From Candidatus Omnitrophota bacterium (GTDB taxonomy: Bacteria > Omnitrophota > Gorgyraeia > Gygaellales > Profunditerraquicolaceae): a stretch of 12,149 nucleotides of DNA. The notes under the pieces are model-generated. The model was not told the origin of the DNA. It did not search any database and saw nothing but the letters and a program-made list of their open reading frames with translations. This document shows, in pieces, positions 5,864 through 12,149 of the stretch. The stretch is taken from the NCBI GenBank assembly GCA_026387255.1, contig JAPLMA010000049.1, positions 1-12,149 of the forward strand, read 5' to 3'. Position numbers and translations under genes: made by a program. The stretch's first letter is position 1; every line of letters starts with the position of its first letter.

Positions 5864-5968
5864 ACAAAAATCCCCGGGGAAATGCTCCGGGGTTTCTTGT
5901 AGGTGATAGGCCTAATAGCTTTCGCTATCGTTCCTAGCCTCCTTGTTGTGTTTACTTCTCTCACTTAC
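5864..5968 (-). ncRNA. Candidate minus-strand small RNA, about 105 nt, with a GNRA-capped hairpin and its own terminator
   Basis: On the minus strand a promoter (-35 at 6003-5998, -10 at 5980-5975) is followed, from about 5968, by a non-coding stretch. It contains AAGGAGG, then a hairpin ATAGC-GAAA-GCTAT (5928-5915) closed by a GAAA tetraloop. This is flanked by a second helix TAGG (5936-5933) / CCTA (5910-5907) across a symmetric 4x4 internal loop, and an outer AGG/CCT. The RNA ends in the stem 5892-5872 followed by ATTTTTGTTT, a better U-tract than on the plus strand. The GNRA loop exists only in minus-strand RNA. There is no ORF of note. I match it to no known RNA family. Confidence 0.4.
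5866..5898. terminator. Bidirectional terminator between higBA and recG
   Basis: CCCCGGGG (5872-5879) pairs with CTCCGGGG (5885-5892) in an 8-bp GC-rich stem with one G-T wobble and a 5-base loop. TTTCTT follows on the plus strand and ATTTTT on the minus strand. It ends higBA transcription and could also end the candidate minus-strand RNA. The rest of the 230-base gap (5814-5863 and 5969-6043) holds only promoter-like sequences. Confidence 0.85.
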
Positions 5969-5974
5969 ATACAA

Positions 5975-6003
5975 AGTATGCCATATAAATTTTCAAATTT
6001 CAA
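5975..6003 (-). promoter_or_regulatory. Candidate minus-strand promoter for the small RNA
   Basis: Read on the minus strand, TTGAAA (6003-5998) and CATACT (5980-5975) have a 17-base spacer. The predicted start is near 5968. It is divergent from the recG -10 box, and its -35 lies about 25 bases upstream of that box, so the two promoters could interfere. Confidence 0.45.
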
Positions 6004-6028
6004 GTACCCCAAAAAAATAATTTTATAG

Positions 6029-6034
6029 TATAAT
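6029..6034 (+). promoter_or_regulatory. Consensus -10 box TATAAT of recG, leaderless geometry
   Basis: TATAAT ends nine bases before ATG 6044, so transcription would begin at or within a few bases of the start codon. No Shine-Dalgarno is present, and no good -35 is seen at 16-18 bases. This is likely the main promoter for the recG-to-fabD block. Confidence 0.5.
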
Positions 6035-6043
6035 AACTCTTGT

Positions 6044-8122
6044 ATGCAAACTACATCTATCCAATATCTTAAAGGCATCGGGCCTAAGCGGGCAAAAAGT
6101 TTTACGGCTAGGGGCGTCTATACCATTGAGGAGCTGCTATATTATTTTCCTCGCCGTTATGAAGACCGTACGAATTTTGCCAAGATCTCCCAGCTTAAAG
6201 AAGATCAGATCTATACTATTAAAGCTCAAGTTTTAGCCGGAGGGCAGCGCAACTCCTGGCGCAGGCGCGCACTTAGTATCACCGAAGCAGTCGTGGGGGA
6301 TAACACGGGCAAGCTATCTTGTATCTGGTTTAATCAGCCGTATCTTAATAAATATTTAAAAGTGGGCGCCCCTTTAATTCTTTATGGGAAAGTTGAGCGC
6401 TATAACAGCCGGTTACAGATGAGTAATCCGGAATTTGAGTTTCTGGACAGTCAAGACGATGATTCTTTAAATGTTGGTAGGATTGTCCCAATTTATACTT
6501 TACCGCAAGGATTTAGCCAGCGCAGTTTACGGCGCTTAATTAAGAATGCCCTGGATGAATTTTTACCAAAAATTAATGATCCGCTGCCATTTGATTTACG
6601 CAGCCGCCGTAATCTGCTTAATCTGGCGCAGAGTTTGTTAAATATACATTTCCCGCAAGATTTAGCTTTGCAGAAACAGGCGCATACACGCTTAAGTTTT
6701 GAAGAGTTTTTGTTATTCCAATTACCACTTGTTTTAAGAAAGCTGCGCCGTAAAGAGGAAGTTGGAATCAATCATGTTGTTAATGGCAGGTTAATTGAGG
6801 ATTTTATTTCCGGCCTGCCTTTTAAACTTACCACCGCGCAACAAAAAGTTTTAGGGGAAATTAAAGCGGATATGGCTTCCGCGCAAGTTATGCAGCGGCT
6901 TTTACAGGGAGATGTGGGGTCCGGAAAGACGGTTGTCGCCACTATCGCTTGCTTGGCGGCTATTCAAAGCGGGTATCAGTCAGCTTTTATGGCGCCGACA
7001 GAGATATTGGCTCGGCAGCATTATGAGAAAATATCCCGGCAATTAGAGCAGTTAACTTTTAATGGGCGCAAATTACGCCTCGTTTTATTAGTTGGTCAGG
7101 ATAAACAAAAGCAAAAAATATATCAGCAGATAAAAGAAGGAAAAATCGATTTAGTCATTGGTACGCACGCGTTATTGCAAGAAGAATTAAGCTTTAAGAG
7201 TTTAAGTTTTATTGTCATTGATGAGCAGCATAAATTTGGTGTTGGCCAAAGAGCGCTTTTGCCGAAGAAAGGTAATCATCCGGATGTGTTGATTATGACG
7301 GCCACGCCTATTCCGCGCACCTTAGCCATTACTCTTTATGGGGATTTGGATATCTCGGTAATTAATGAGTTACCCCTGGGCCGTATCCCCATAAAAACCT
7401 TGCAATTTAATCAGGGCCAGAGGAATAAGGCTTATGCCTTGGTTAAGCAAGAGCTTAAATGCGCTCGGCAGGCGTATATTATTTATCCGGTAATTGAGGA
7501 ATCATACGCTTTAGACATTGCCGGAGCCAAGAAAATGTTTGGCGAACTTAAAAGCGGGGAATTTAAAGCGTTTCGTCTTGGTTTGGTCCATGGTAAATTA
7601 AAAGCTCAGGAACAGAATGAAATAATGCTTAAGTTTAAGAATAAACAGTTGGATCTTTTGGTGGCGACCACTATTTTAGAAGTAGGTATTGACATTCCGA
7701 GTGCTACTTGTATGATTATTGAACATGCCGAGCGTTTTGGCTTAAGCCAGTTGCATCAGTTACGCGGAAGAATCGGCAGGGCGAAGTTGCAATCATTTTG
7801 CATACTTGTTTCTGATACTCAAACGCCGGAGGCAAAGGCGCGCCTGGCAGCAATGGTTGTTTCCAGTGATGGATTTTACATCTCAGAAGAGGATTTAAGA
7901 ATCCGGGGCCCGGGTGAGTTTTTTGGTAACCGGCAACATGGATTAGCGGAATTAAAGATTGCTAATCCTTTAATCCAAATGCAGCTGCTTAAAGCCGCCA
8001 GAGAAGAAGCCATTGGTTTGATTAATCAGGATGCCCGTTTAGAAGAGCGGCCGCATCAATTATTAAAGGCCAAGCTACTCCAGAGATTTCCGGAGTACGA
8101 GAGGTTAATGCTAGTTGGATAA
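6044..8122 (+). CDS. recG: ATP-dependent DNA helicase RecG
   Basis: This is a full-length RecG of 692 residues, close to the usual 680-695. RecG remodels stalled replication forks and Holliday junctions. The N-terminus has the helix-hairpin-helix-like LKGIGPKRAKSF (9-20), followed by the wedge OB-fold (about 50-150). The superfamily 2 motor shows Walker A GDVGSGKT (289-296, Lys295), the DEQH box at 393-396 within DEQHKFGVGQR, MTATPIPRT, TTILEVGIDIPSA and motif VI QLRGRIGRA (572-580). The C-terminal LRIRGPGEFFGNRQHG segment belongs to the TRG region that couples ATP use to fork reversal. All key residues are intact. ATG 6044 is the only sensible start and has no Shine-Dalgarno. The stop codon lies on the first bases of a heptad inverted repeat. 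Confidence 0.98.
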   Translation: MQTTSIQYLKGIGPKRAKSFTARGVYTIEELLYYFPRRYEDRTNFAKISQLKEDQIYTIKAQVLAGGQRNSWRRRALSITEAVVGDNTGKLSCIWFNQPYLNKYLKVGAPLILYGKVERYNSRLQMSNPEFEFLDSQDDDSLNVGRIVPIYTLPQGFSQRSLRRLIKNALDEFLPKINDPLPFDLRSRRNLLNLAQSLLNIHFPQDLALQKQAHTRLSFEEFLLFQLPLVLRKLRRKEEVGINHVVNGRLIEDFISGLPFKLTTAQQKVLGEIKADMASAQVMQRLLQGDVGSGKTVVATIACLAAIQSGYQSAFMAPTEILARQHYEKISRQLEQLTFNGRKLRLVLLVGQDKQKQKIYQQIKEGKIDLVIGTHALLQEELSFKSLSFIVIDEQHKFGVGQRALLPKKGNHPDVLIMTATPIPRTLAITLYGDLDISVINELPLGRIPIKTLQFNQGQRNKAYALVKQELKCARQAYIIYPVIEESYALDIAGAKKMFGELKSGEFKAFRLGLVHGKLKAQEQNEIMLKFKNKQLDLLVATTILEVGIDIPSATCMIIEHAERFGLSQLHQLRGRIGRAKLQSFCILVSDTQTPEAKARLAAMVVSSDGFYISEEDLRIRGPGEFFGNRQHGLAELKIANPLIQMQLLKAAREEAIGLINQDARLEERPHQLLKAKLLQRFPEYERLMLVG

Positions 8123-8260
8123 TTAAACCCGAAATCCGAGACCCGAAACTCTAAACAAATTCGAAACTATAAATTCGAAAATTAAGTAGTGATTTTAAGG
8201 TTTTGAGTTTTAGATTTAGGATTTGTTTAGGATTTAGAATTTCGTGTTTAGAGTTTAATA
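8121..8260. repeat. Inverted repeat built of 7-base units, between recG and rsmD
   Basis: The left arm (8121-8180) is made of heptads of the form NNCGAAA: CCCGAAA 8128, TCCGAGA 8135, CCCGAAA 8142, CTCTAAA 8149. A 4-base CAAA (8156-8159) follows, then three more heptads. The right arm (8201-8260) is the mirror image: three heptads of the form TTTNNNN, a 4-base TTTG (8222-8225), then TTTAGGA, TTTAGAA, TTTCGTG, TTTAGAG and TTTAATA. The short unit falls in the same slot in both arms. The arms pair imperfectly around a 20-base loop (8181-8200). The element covers the recG stop and ends two bases before the rsmD start, leaving rsmD without a Shine-Dalgarno. Confidence 0.75.
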
Positions 8261-8262
8261 TT

Positions 8263-8817
8263 ATGCGTATCACTACAGGAAAATACCGTAACCGTAAATT
8301 ACATATGCCTAAAGGTATCCGTCCGACTCAGGACAAGGTACGTAAGGCAGTTTTTGATATTTTAGGAGATATTAGCGGATTAACGTTCTTAGATGTTTTT
8401 GCCGGTTCCGGAGCAGTTGGTTTTGAGGCACTTTCCCGCGGGATTGCTCAGCTGACCCTGGTGGAATCTAACCATAATTCTATATTGGCGATCAAAAGGA
8501 ATATCGCGCTGCTTAATGCTACGGATTGTAATTTATACCATCTGGAGGCAGAAAAGGCAGTTAAGCTTTTGAGTTTGGATAAAAAAAGCTTTGATATTAT
8601 ATTTATTGATCCGCCATATCTTAAGGATATGGCAAAAAAAATCTTGCAAACTTTAGAGGCTTATGATATATTGTCGCCCAATGGTTTAATCGTGGTGCAG
8701 CATTCCAGGCTGGAAGAGATGCCTGCCGATGGCTTTAAATTTAGTTTAATTAAAGAAGCTAAGTACGGTGATACTTGGCTTTCGATTTTTAGTCATGCTG
8801 AGCGTGAGAAAGAGTAA
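8263..8817 (+). CDS. rsmD: 16S rRNA (guanine966-N2)-methyltransferase RsmD
   Basis: This 184-residue SAM-dependent methyltransferase modifies G966 of 16S rRNA during 30S assembly. Motifs: the N-terminal MRITTGKYRNRKL start and RPTQDKVRKAVF (20-31), the SAM-binding LDVFAGSGAVGFEALSRG (43-60), the acidic Glu68 after strand 2, and the catalytic DPPY (116-119). The start is ATG 8263. The longer frame from TTG 8203 would add 20 residues translated from the repeat and matches nothing in the family. No Shine-Dalgarno is present, so translation is probably coupled to recG or starts on a leaderless or weakly structured mRNA. It lies one base before coaD. Confidence 0.93.
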   Translation: MRITTGKYRNRKLHMPKGIRPTQDKVRKAVFDILGDISGLTFLDVFAGSGAVGFEALSRGIAQLTLVESNHNSILAIKRNIALLNATDCNLYHLEAEKAVKLLSLDKKSFDIIFIDPPYLKDMAKKILQTLEAYDILSPNGLIVVQHSRLEEMPADGFKFSLIKEAKYGDTWLSIFSHAEREKE

Positions 8818-8818
8818 G

Positions 8819-9307
8819 ATGTGTCAAATTGCTTTATATCCAGGGACATTTGATCCGGTAACTAACGGCCATATTGATCTGATTTGCCGTGCGCGTGAAA
8901 TTTTTTCCGATGTCATTGTCGCGGTGGCGCATAATCCGCATAAGCAGCCGGTTTTTAGTGTTGCGCAAAGGATGTCGATGCTTAAACAGGCGATTGGCGG
9001 CATGGACGGAGTAACGGTTACTCATTTTGATGGACTGGTGGTGGATTTTGCGCATAAATTGAAGGCTAAAGTATTAGTGCGTGGGGTACGCATGCTTTCA
9101 GATTTTGAGTATGAGTTTCAGATGGCCTTAACCAATCGTAAGCTTTCAAGTGATGTTGAAACGATCTTTCTTATGCCGCATGAATCTTACAGTTATCTTT
9201 CCGCGAAACTGATTAAAGAAGCCGCGGCGCTGGGAGCTGACCTATCTAGTTTTGTGCCGGATTTTGTGGGGCGGGCTTTACAGAAAAAATTATATAGAAA
9301 GAAGTGA
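8819..9307 (+). CDS. coaD: Phosphopantetheine adenylyltransferase CoaD
   Basis: This 162-residue protein transfers AMP from ATP to 4'-phosphopantetheine, the penultimate step of coenzyme A synthesis. The nucleotidyltransferase signature is TFDPVTNGH (10-18) with the His18 of the T/H-x-G-H motif. RGVRMLSDFEYEFQMALTN begins at Arg88, and the late motif YSYLSAKLIKEAA replaces the usual ISSS-x-VRE with SAKLIKE. Start ATG 8819 gives the normal length. An upstream in-frame extension to 8768 would overlap rsmD by 50 bases and has no family counterpart. It begins one base after the rsmD stop and its stop overlaps the next gene's GTG, which indicates tight translational coupling. Confidence 0.95.
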   Translation: MCQIALYPGTFDPVTNGHIDLICRAREIFSDVIVAVAHNPHKQPVFSVAQRMSMLKQAIGGMDGVTVTHFDGLVVDFAHKLKAKVLVRGVRMLSDFEYEFQMALTNRKLSSDVETIFLMPHESYSYLSAKLIKEAAALGADLSSFVPDFVGRALQKKLYRKK

Positions 9308-9717
9308 AGATAATTATTAATCAGGTCCCGGCAGAGGGCCTGTATTTAGAAGAAGAGATTGAGTCAGCCCAGTTGGATCTGGATACCGCTCTTATAAAGT
9401 TTCGCTCTCCTCTGAAGCTGGCGGCGCGGATAACCCGGATCACTAACGCGCTGATGGTAGATTTAAATATGAAGGCGGTTATTTTCGCGGATTGTTCCCG
9501 CTGTTTGAGTGAGTTTGAATGGGTCTTTGATAAGGACATACAGTTAAGTTATGCTTTGGATAGTAGTGATGTTTTTATTGATTTAAAACCTAACATTAGA
9601 GAAGAAATAATATTAGATTACCCCATTAAGCCTTTATGCAGCTTAAGTTGTAAAGGCCTTTGTGTAAAATGCGGTAAAAACAAAAACGAAGGAGGATGCA
9701 ACTGTGGCTCTACCTAA
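9304..9717 (+). CDS. yceD: YceD/DUF177 family protein linked to rRNA and L32
   Basis: This is a 137-residue protein starting at GTG 9304, overlapping the coaD stop by four bases (GTGA). The DUF177 hallmarks are CSRC (64-67), the acidic DVFIDLKPNIREEIILDYPIK region (89-109), and the cysteine cluster Cys112, Cys116, Cys120, Cys123, Cys132 and Cys134 in PLCSLSCKGLCVKCG (110-124). The family is needed for normal 23S rRNA accumulation in E. coli and plants and is almost always followed by rpmF, as here. The C-terminal cysteines suggest a zinc site. The gene overlaps rpmF by 14 bases. Confidence 0.92.
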   Translation: MKIIINQVPAEGLYLEEEIESAQLDLDTALIKFRSPLKLAARITRITNALMVDLNMKAVIFADCSRCLSEFEWVFDKDIQLSYALDSSDVFIDLKPNIREEIILDYPIKPLCSLSCKGLCVKCGKNKNEGGCNCGST

Positions 9718-9907
9718 ACGAAAGCATTCAGTAACCCGTGGACGAAAACGCCGTACGCATTGGAAGGTTAAAGTAACCAGCCTGATCCCTTGCCCGCAAT
9801 GTAAGGAATTAAAGCTTCCGCATCGGGTCTGCTTGGCCTGCGGATATTATGATGGCCGACAGGTCATGGAAATCAAGGTAAAAGCAAAGAAGAAAAAATC
9901 CCGTTAA
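9704..9907 (+). CDS. rpmF: 50S ribosomal protein L32
   Basis: This 67-residue L32 starts at GTG 9704, placed by AAGGAGG (9689-9695) eight bases upstream within yceD. The N-terminus MALPKRKHSVTRGRKRRTHW is typical. The zinc ribbon is complete, with Cys30-x2-Cys33 and Cys43-x2-Cys46, so this is the zinc-containing form. The C-terminus is a basic KKKKSR tail. It sits between yceD and plsX, the classical yceD-rpmF-plsX-fabH-fabD order that links ribosome and lipid synthesis. Confidence 0.97.
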   Translation: MALPKRKHSVTRGRKRRTHWKVKVTSLIPCPQCKELKLPHRVCLACGYYDGRQVMEIKVKAKKKKSR

Positions 9908-9926
9908 TTAAGAAGAAAGGGTTTTA

Positions 9927-10910
9927 ATGAAAATAGTTGTTGATGCCATGGGTGGTGATCATGCGCCTGAGGTAGTGGTTAAGGGTAGCTTGGCGGCGGT
10001 AAAAGAGTATGATCTGGATATTATTTTGGTGGGGGATCAGTCCAAGATTGAAGCTCTTTTAAAAAAAGCCAAATATACCGGTAACCGGATCACTGTGCAG
10101 CATACCACTGAAGCGATTGAGATGTGCGAACCTGCGGCAAACAGTGTTCGACGCAAGCGAGATTCCTCTATTGTGGTCGGCCTGAATCTGGTTAAAGAAG
10201 GCAAGGCGGATGCTTTTTTCAGCGCCGGCAATACCGGGGCAGTAGTTTGCGCGGCGACTTTAGAGTTAAGGCTCTTGCCGGGGATCGAGCGGCCAGGCAT
10301 CGGTATCATTATCCCTTCTTTAAAAGGCAATACACTGATTATTGATGTGGGCGCCAATATCGATCCTAAACCTACTCAGCTATTGCAATACGGGATTATG
10401 GCAGACGCTTATTGTAAGAATATTCTGAACAAGCCTAATCCTAGCGTAGGGTTACTGAATATCGGAGAAGAAGAGAAGAAGGGTACGGAATTTATTCAGG
10501 AAGCATATGGGTTATTGGAAAAAAGTAAATTAAATTTTATCGGTAATGTGGAAGGTAAAGATCTTTTTACCGGTAAGTGTGATATTATTATTTGCGATGG
10601 TTTTGTCGGTAATGTGGCTTTGAAGGTTTCAGAGAGCGCGGCGGAGGCGATGCAGACATTTTTAAAACGCCATCTCTTAAGTAATATCTGGGGTAAAATC
10701 GGCTTAATTTTTATGATCCCCAGCCTTAAGCGCTTTAAGAAAGAGATTGATTACGCTGAATATGGCGGAGTGCTTTTATTAGGGGTAAATGGCGTAGTAA
10801 TTATCGGCCATGGCCGTTCGAGCATCAAGGCGATTAAAAATGCTATCCGGGTAGCTAAAGAAGAAATTGAGCTGCAAGTTAATTCCAAAATTCTTGAAGC
10901 TTTAAAATAG
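9927..10910 (+). CDS. plsX: Phosphate acyltransferase PlsX
   Basis: This 327-residue enzyme turns acyl-ACP into acyl-phosphate, the donor for PlsY in the first step of phospholipid synthesis. Family motifs: VDAMGGDHAPE (5-15), SAGNTG (99-104), and DVGANIDPKP starting at Asp140. The late CDGFVGNVALK segment and the IIGHGRS-x-x-AIKNAI C-terminal motif are also present. Length is normal. AGAAAGG upstream of ATG 9927 is a moderate ribosome binding site. It is 19 bases from rpmF and 12 bases from fabH, in one transcription unit. Confidence 0.97.
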   Translation: MKIVVDAMGGDHAPEVVVKGSLAAVKEYDLDIILVGDQSKIEALLKKAKYTGNRITVQHTTEAIEMCEPAANSVRRKRDSSIVVGLNLVKEGKADAFFSAGNTGAVVCAATLELRLLPGIERPGIGIIIPSLKGNTLIIDVGANIDPKPTQLLQYGIMADAYCKNILNKPNPSVGLLNIGEEEKKGTEFIQEAYGLLEKSKLNFIGNVEGKDLFTGKCDIIICDGFVGNVALKVSESAAEAMQTFLKRHLLSNIWGKIGLIFMIPSLKRFKKEIDYAEYGGVLLLGVNGVVIIGHGRSSIKAIKNAIRVAKEEIELQVNSKILEALK

Positions 10911-10922
10911 AAAGGCTTAGTA

Positions 10923-11900
10923 TTGAAAAAAGTCGGGATTATCGGGGTCGGCGAATACCTGCCGGAGAAGATTCTTACCAATGCCCAGCTTGAAAAGATG
11001 GTGGATACTTCTGATGAGTGGATTACTACGCGCACCGGTATTAAAGAAAGGCATTTAGCTGCCCAAGGCCAGGCGGCTTCGGATTTAGCGGTTAAGGCTG
11101 CCCAACAGGCACTGGCCAATGCCAAGCTTAAAGCCGAAGATATTGAGTTGATTATCGTGGCGACAATTACTGGTGATATGCCTTTTCCTTCGACCGCGGC
11201 GGTTGTGCAAAATAAGCTGGGCGCTAAGCATGCGGTTAGCTTTGATATTTCCGCGGCCTGCGCGGGTTTTGTTTACGGAATTTCTGTGGCGCAGCAGTTT
11301 ATTGCCTGTGGTACTTATAAAAATGCTTTAGTGATTGGTGTTGAGGTTTTGTCTTCGATTACTGATTGGCTTGATCGTAATACTTGTGTATTGTTTGGTG
11401 ATGGCGCCGGAGCGGCAGTTTTAGCGCCAGTAGCTAAGGGCGGGATTATTTCTACCTATTTAGGGTGCGACGGTTCAAAGGCGGGTATTTTAAATATGCC
11501 GGCTGGCGGCTCGCGTAATCCGGCGACGCATACGACCGTGGAAAATCGCCAGCACTTTTTAAAAATGCAGGGTAATGATGTGTTTAAAATTGCCGTTAAC
11601 ACCATGACGAATGCTGCCGAAGTCGTTCTGAAACAGGCGGGTTTGACTTTTGCGGATATAGATTTAATTATCCCGCACCAAGCTAATGCGCGGATTATTA
11701 TGGCCGTCGCCAAAAAACTCGGTATCCCCGAAGAGAGAGTTTATTTGAATATCGAAAGATGCGGGAATATGTCTAGCGCTTCTACGGTTACCGCGCTTTG
11801 CGAGGCAGTGCAGGAAGGCAAAGTTAAAAAAGGTGACATTATCCTTCTGGACGCATTCGGAGCGGGCCTGGTTTGGGGTGCTTGTATTATCGAATGGTGA
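10923..11900 (+). CDS. fabH: 3-oxoacyl-ACP synthase III (KAS III) FabH
   Basis: This 325-residue enzyme condenses acetyl-CoA with malonyl-ACP to start type II fatty-acid synthesis. The catalytic triad is intact: Cys113 in SAACAGFVYG, His252 in IPHQANARI and Asn282 in GNMSSAST. The N-terminus has the usual TSDEWITTRTGIKER segment. The start is TTG 10923 with AAAGG at 10911-10915 seven bases upstream. The C-terminus reads LVWGACIIEW, and its last two codons and the stop TGA lie in the first unit of a 24-bp tandem repeat. Without the two repeat units the frame would still end in EW, on TAG. Confidence 0.97.
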   Translation: MKKVGIIGVGEYLPEKILTNAQLEKMVDTSDEWITTRTGIKERHLAAQGQAASDLAVKAAQQALANAKLKAEDIELIIVATITGDMPFPSTAAVVQNKLGAKHAVSFDISAACAGFVYGISVAQQFIACGTYKNALVIGVEVLSSITDWLDRNTCVLFGDGAGAAVLAPVAKGGIISTYLGCDGSKAGILNMPAGGSRNPATHTTVENRQHFLKMQGNDVFKIAVNTMTNAAEVVLKQAGLTFADIDLIIPHQANARIIMAVAKKLGIPEERVYLNIERCGNMSSASTVTALCEAVQEGKVKKGDIILLDAFGAGLVWGACIIEW

Positions 11901-11946
11901 GCTTGTCTAACCATCGAATGGTGAGCTTGTCGAACCATCGAATGGT
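11891..11946. repeat. Two 24-bp tandem units plus a partial third at the fabH/fabD junction
   Basis: Units 11891-11914 and 11915-11938 differ by one base (T at 11907, G at 11931). A third copy of the first eight bases, CGAATGGT, follows at 11939-11946. Each unit contains ATGGT...ACCAT inverted ends around GAGCTTGTCGA. The minus strand reads MVRQAHH, a peptide I have often seen in predicted proteins of metagenome-derived genomes. The units lie between CGAATGGT direct copies, as if inserted with an 8-bp repeat. Confidence 0.85.
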
Positions 11947-12149
11947 AGGTTATCTTTTTGCCGGACAGGGTAGCCAATATGTCGGCATGGGAAAAGATTT
12001 ATATGCATCTTTTCCGGAAAGCAAAGCGGTCTTTGACAAGGCAGATAAAATTTTAGGATTTTCTATAAGTGATCTTTGTTTTAACGGCCCACTGGAGGAA
12101 TTAACTCAGACTTCTAATTGTCAGCCGGCGATTGTGACGGTGTCGATTG
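11942..12149 (+). CDS. fabD: Malonyl-CoA:ACP transacylase FabD, N-terminal 69 residues (runs off the window)
   Basis: The visible part starts MVGYLFAGQGSQYVGMGKD, the canonical FabD opening (GQGSQ is the family motif), and continues with PLEELTQTSNCQPAIVTVS, matching the LxxTxxxQPAI segment before the GHSLGE nucleophile elbow, which is off the window. FabD loads malonyl onto ACP for FabH. The ATG at 11942 sits in the partial third repeat copy. Because the unit is 24 bases, ATG 11918 and ATG 11894 are also in frame and would add MVSLSNHR once or twice. 11942 gives the normal N-terminus. No Shine-Dalgarno is visible, so translation is probably coupled to fabH. Confidence 0.95.
   Translation, partial: MVGYLFAGQGSQYVGMGKDLYASFPESKAVFDKADKILGFSISDLCFNGPLEELTQTSNCQPAIVTVSI

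Noticed and set aside
8203..8262. TTG-started 20-residue N-terminal extension of RsmD
   Set aside because: It is translated from the right arm of the heptad repeat, has no ribosome site, and the family begins with MRI-x-x-G-x-x-x-x-R-x-L as at ATG 8263.
8768..8818. 17-residue N-terminal extension of CoaD
   Set aside because: It lies inside rsmD in another frame and adds residues not found in PPAT; ATG 8819 gives the standard start and length.
11891..11938. CRISPR-like array at the fabH/fabD junction
   Set aside because: The units are contiguous 24-bp tandem copies without unique spacers, and there are no cas genes.
11741..11977. Minus-strand ORF containing two MVRQAHH copies
   Set aside because: It is the reverse translation of the 24-bp repeat and of the fabH and fabD ends, with no ribosome site or domain.

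Overview
The window joins two different kinds of DNA. The right half (about 6044-12149) is a tight, co-oriented housekeeping block: recG, rsmD, coaD, a yceD/DUF177 gene, rpmF, plsX, fabH and the start of fabD. The left half (about 190-5813) is visibly more AT-rich and loosely packed. It holds single accessory genes: an anchored protein of unknown function, a TIR-domain membrane protein with a zinc ribbon, a ClpP-like serine peptidase, a four-helix membrane protein, a DUF1353 protein, a broken small gene, an exported phospholipase D-like protein with winged-helix segments, and a HigB/HigA toxin-antitoxin pair.

The organism is an uncultivated-type bacterium. The gene order, the low-to-moderate GC, the many start codons without Shine-Dalgarno sequences, and the intergenic repeats (a REP-like CATTGTGAG element, a heptad inverted repeat, and the 24-bp repeat whose reverse strand reads MVRQAHH) remind me of Omnitrophota or related genomes. 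This is an impression, not a proof; every housekeeping gene is universal in bacteria.

Layout: the 3' end of an unidentified gene runs to a perfect 19-bp terminator (142-189). A REP-like element and a promoter-leader-terminator unit (316-430) precede the first accessory gene. The TIR gene, the ClpP-like gene and the membrane protein gene follow on the same strand but are separated by 73-84 bases, so they may not be one operon. DUF1353, the amber-interrupted small ORF and the PLD gene come next, then higBA with its own strong promoter. A bidirectional terminator and a candidate minus-strand small RNA (5864-5968) mark the boundary with recG.

From recG on, genes nearly touch or overlap. RecG acts in replication-fork and recombination repair, RsmD in 16S rRNA methylation, CoaD in coenzyme A synthesis. 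YceD and L32 belong to the ribosome. PlsX, FabH and FabD supply acyl-phosphate for phospholipids and start fatty-acid synthesis. Two repeat insertions sit exactly at gene junctions without breaking either neighbour: a heptad-periodic inverted repeat between recG and rsmD, and two 24-bp units between fabH and fabD.

The best candidates for undescribed biology are the TIR/ClpP-like/membrane-protein neighbourhood (possible defence cassette), the minus-strand RNA with a GNRA hairpin, the frame-preserving repeat insertion at fabH/fabD, and the heptad inverted repeat.
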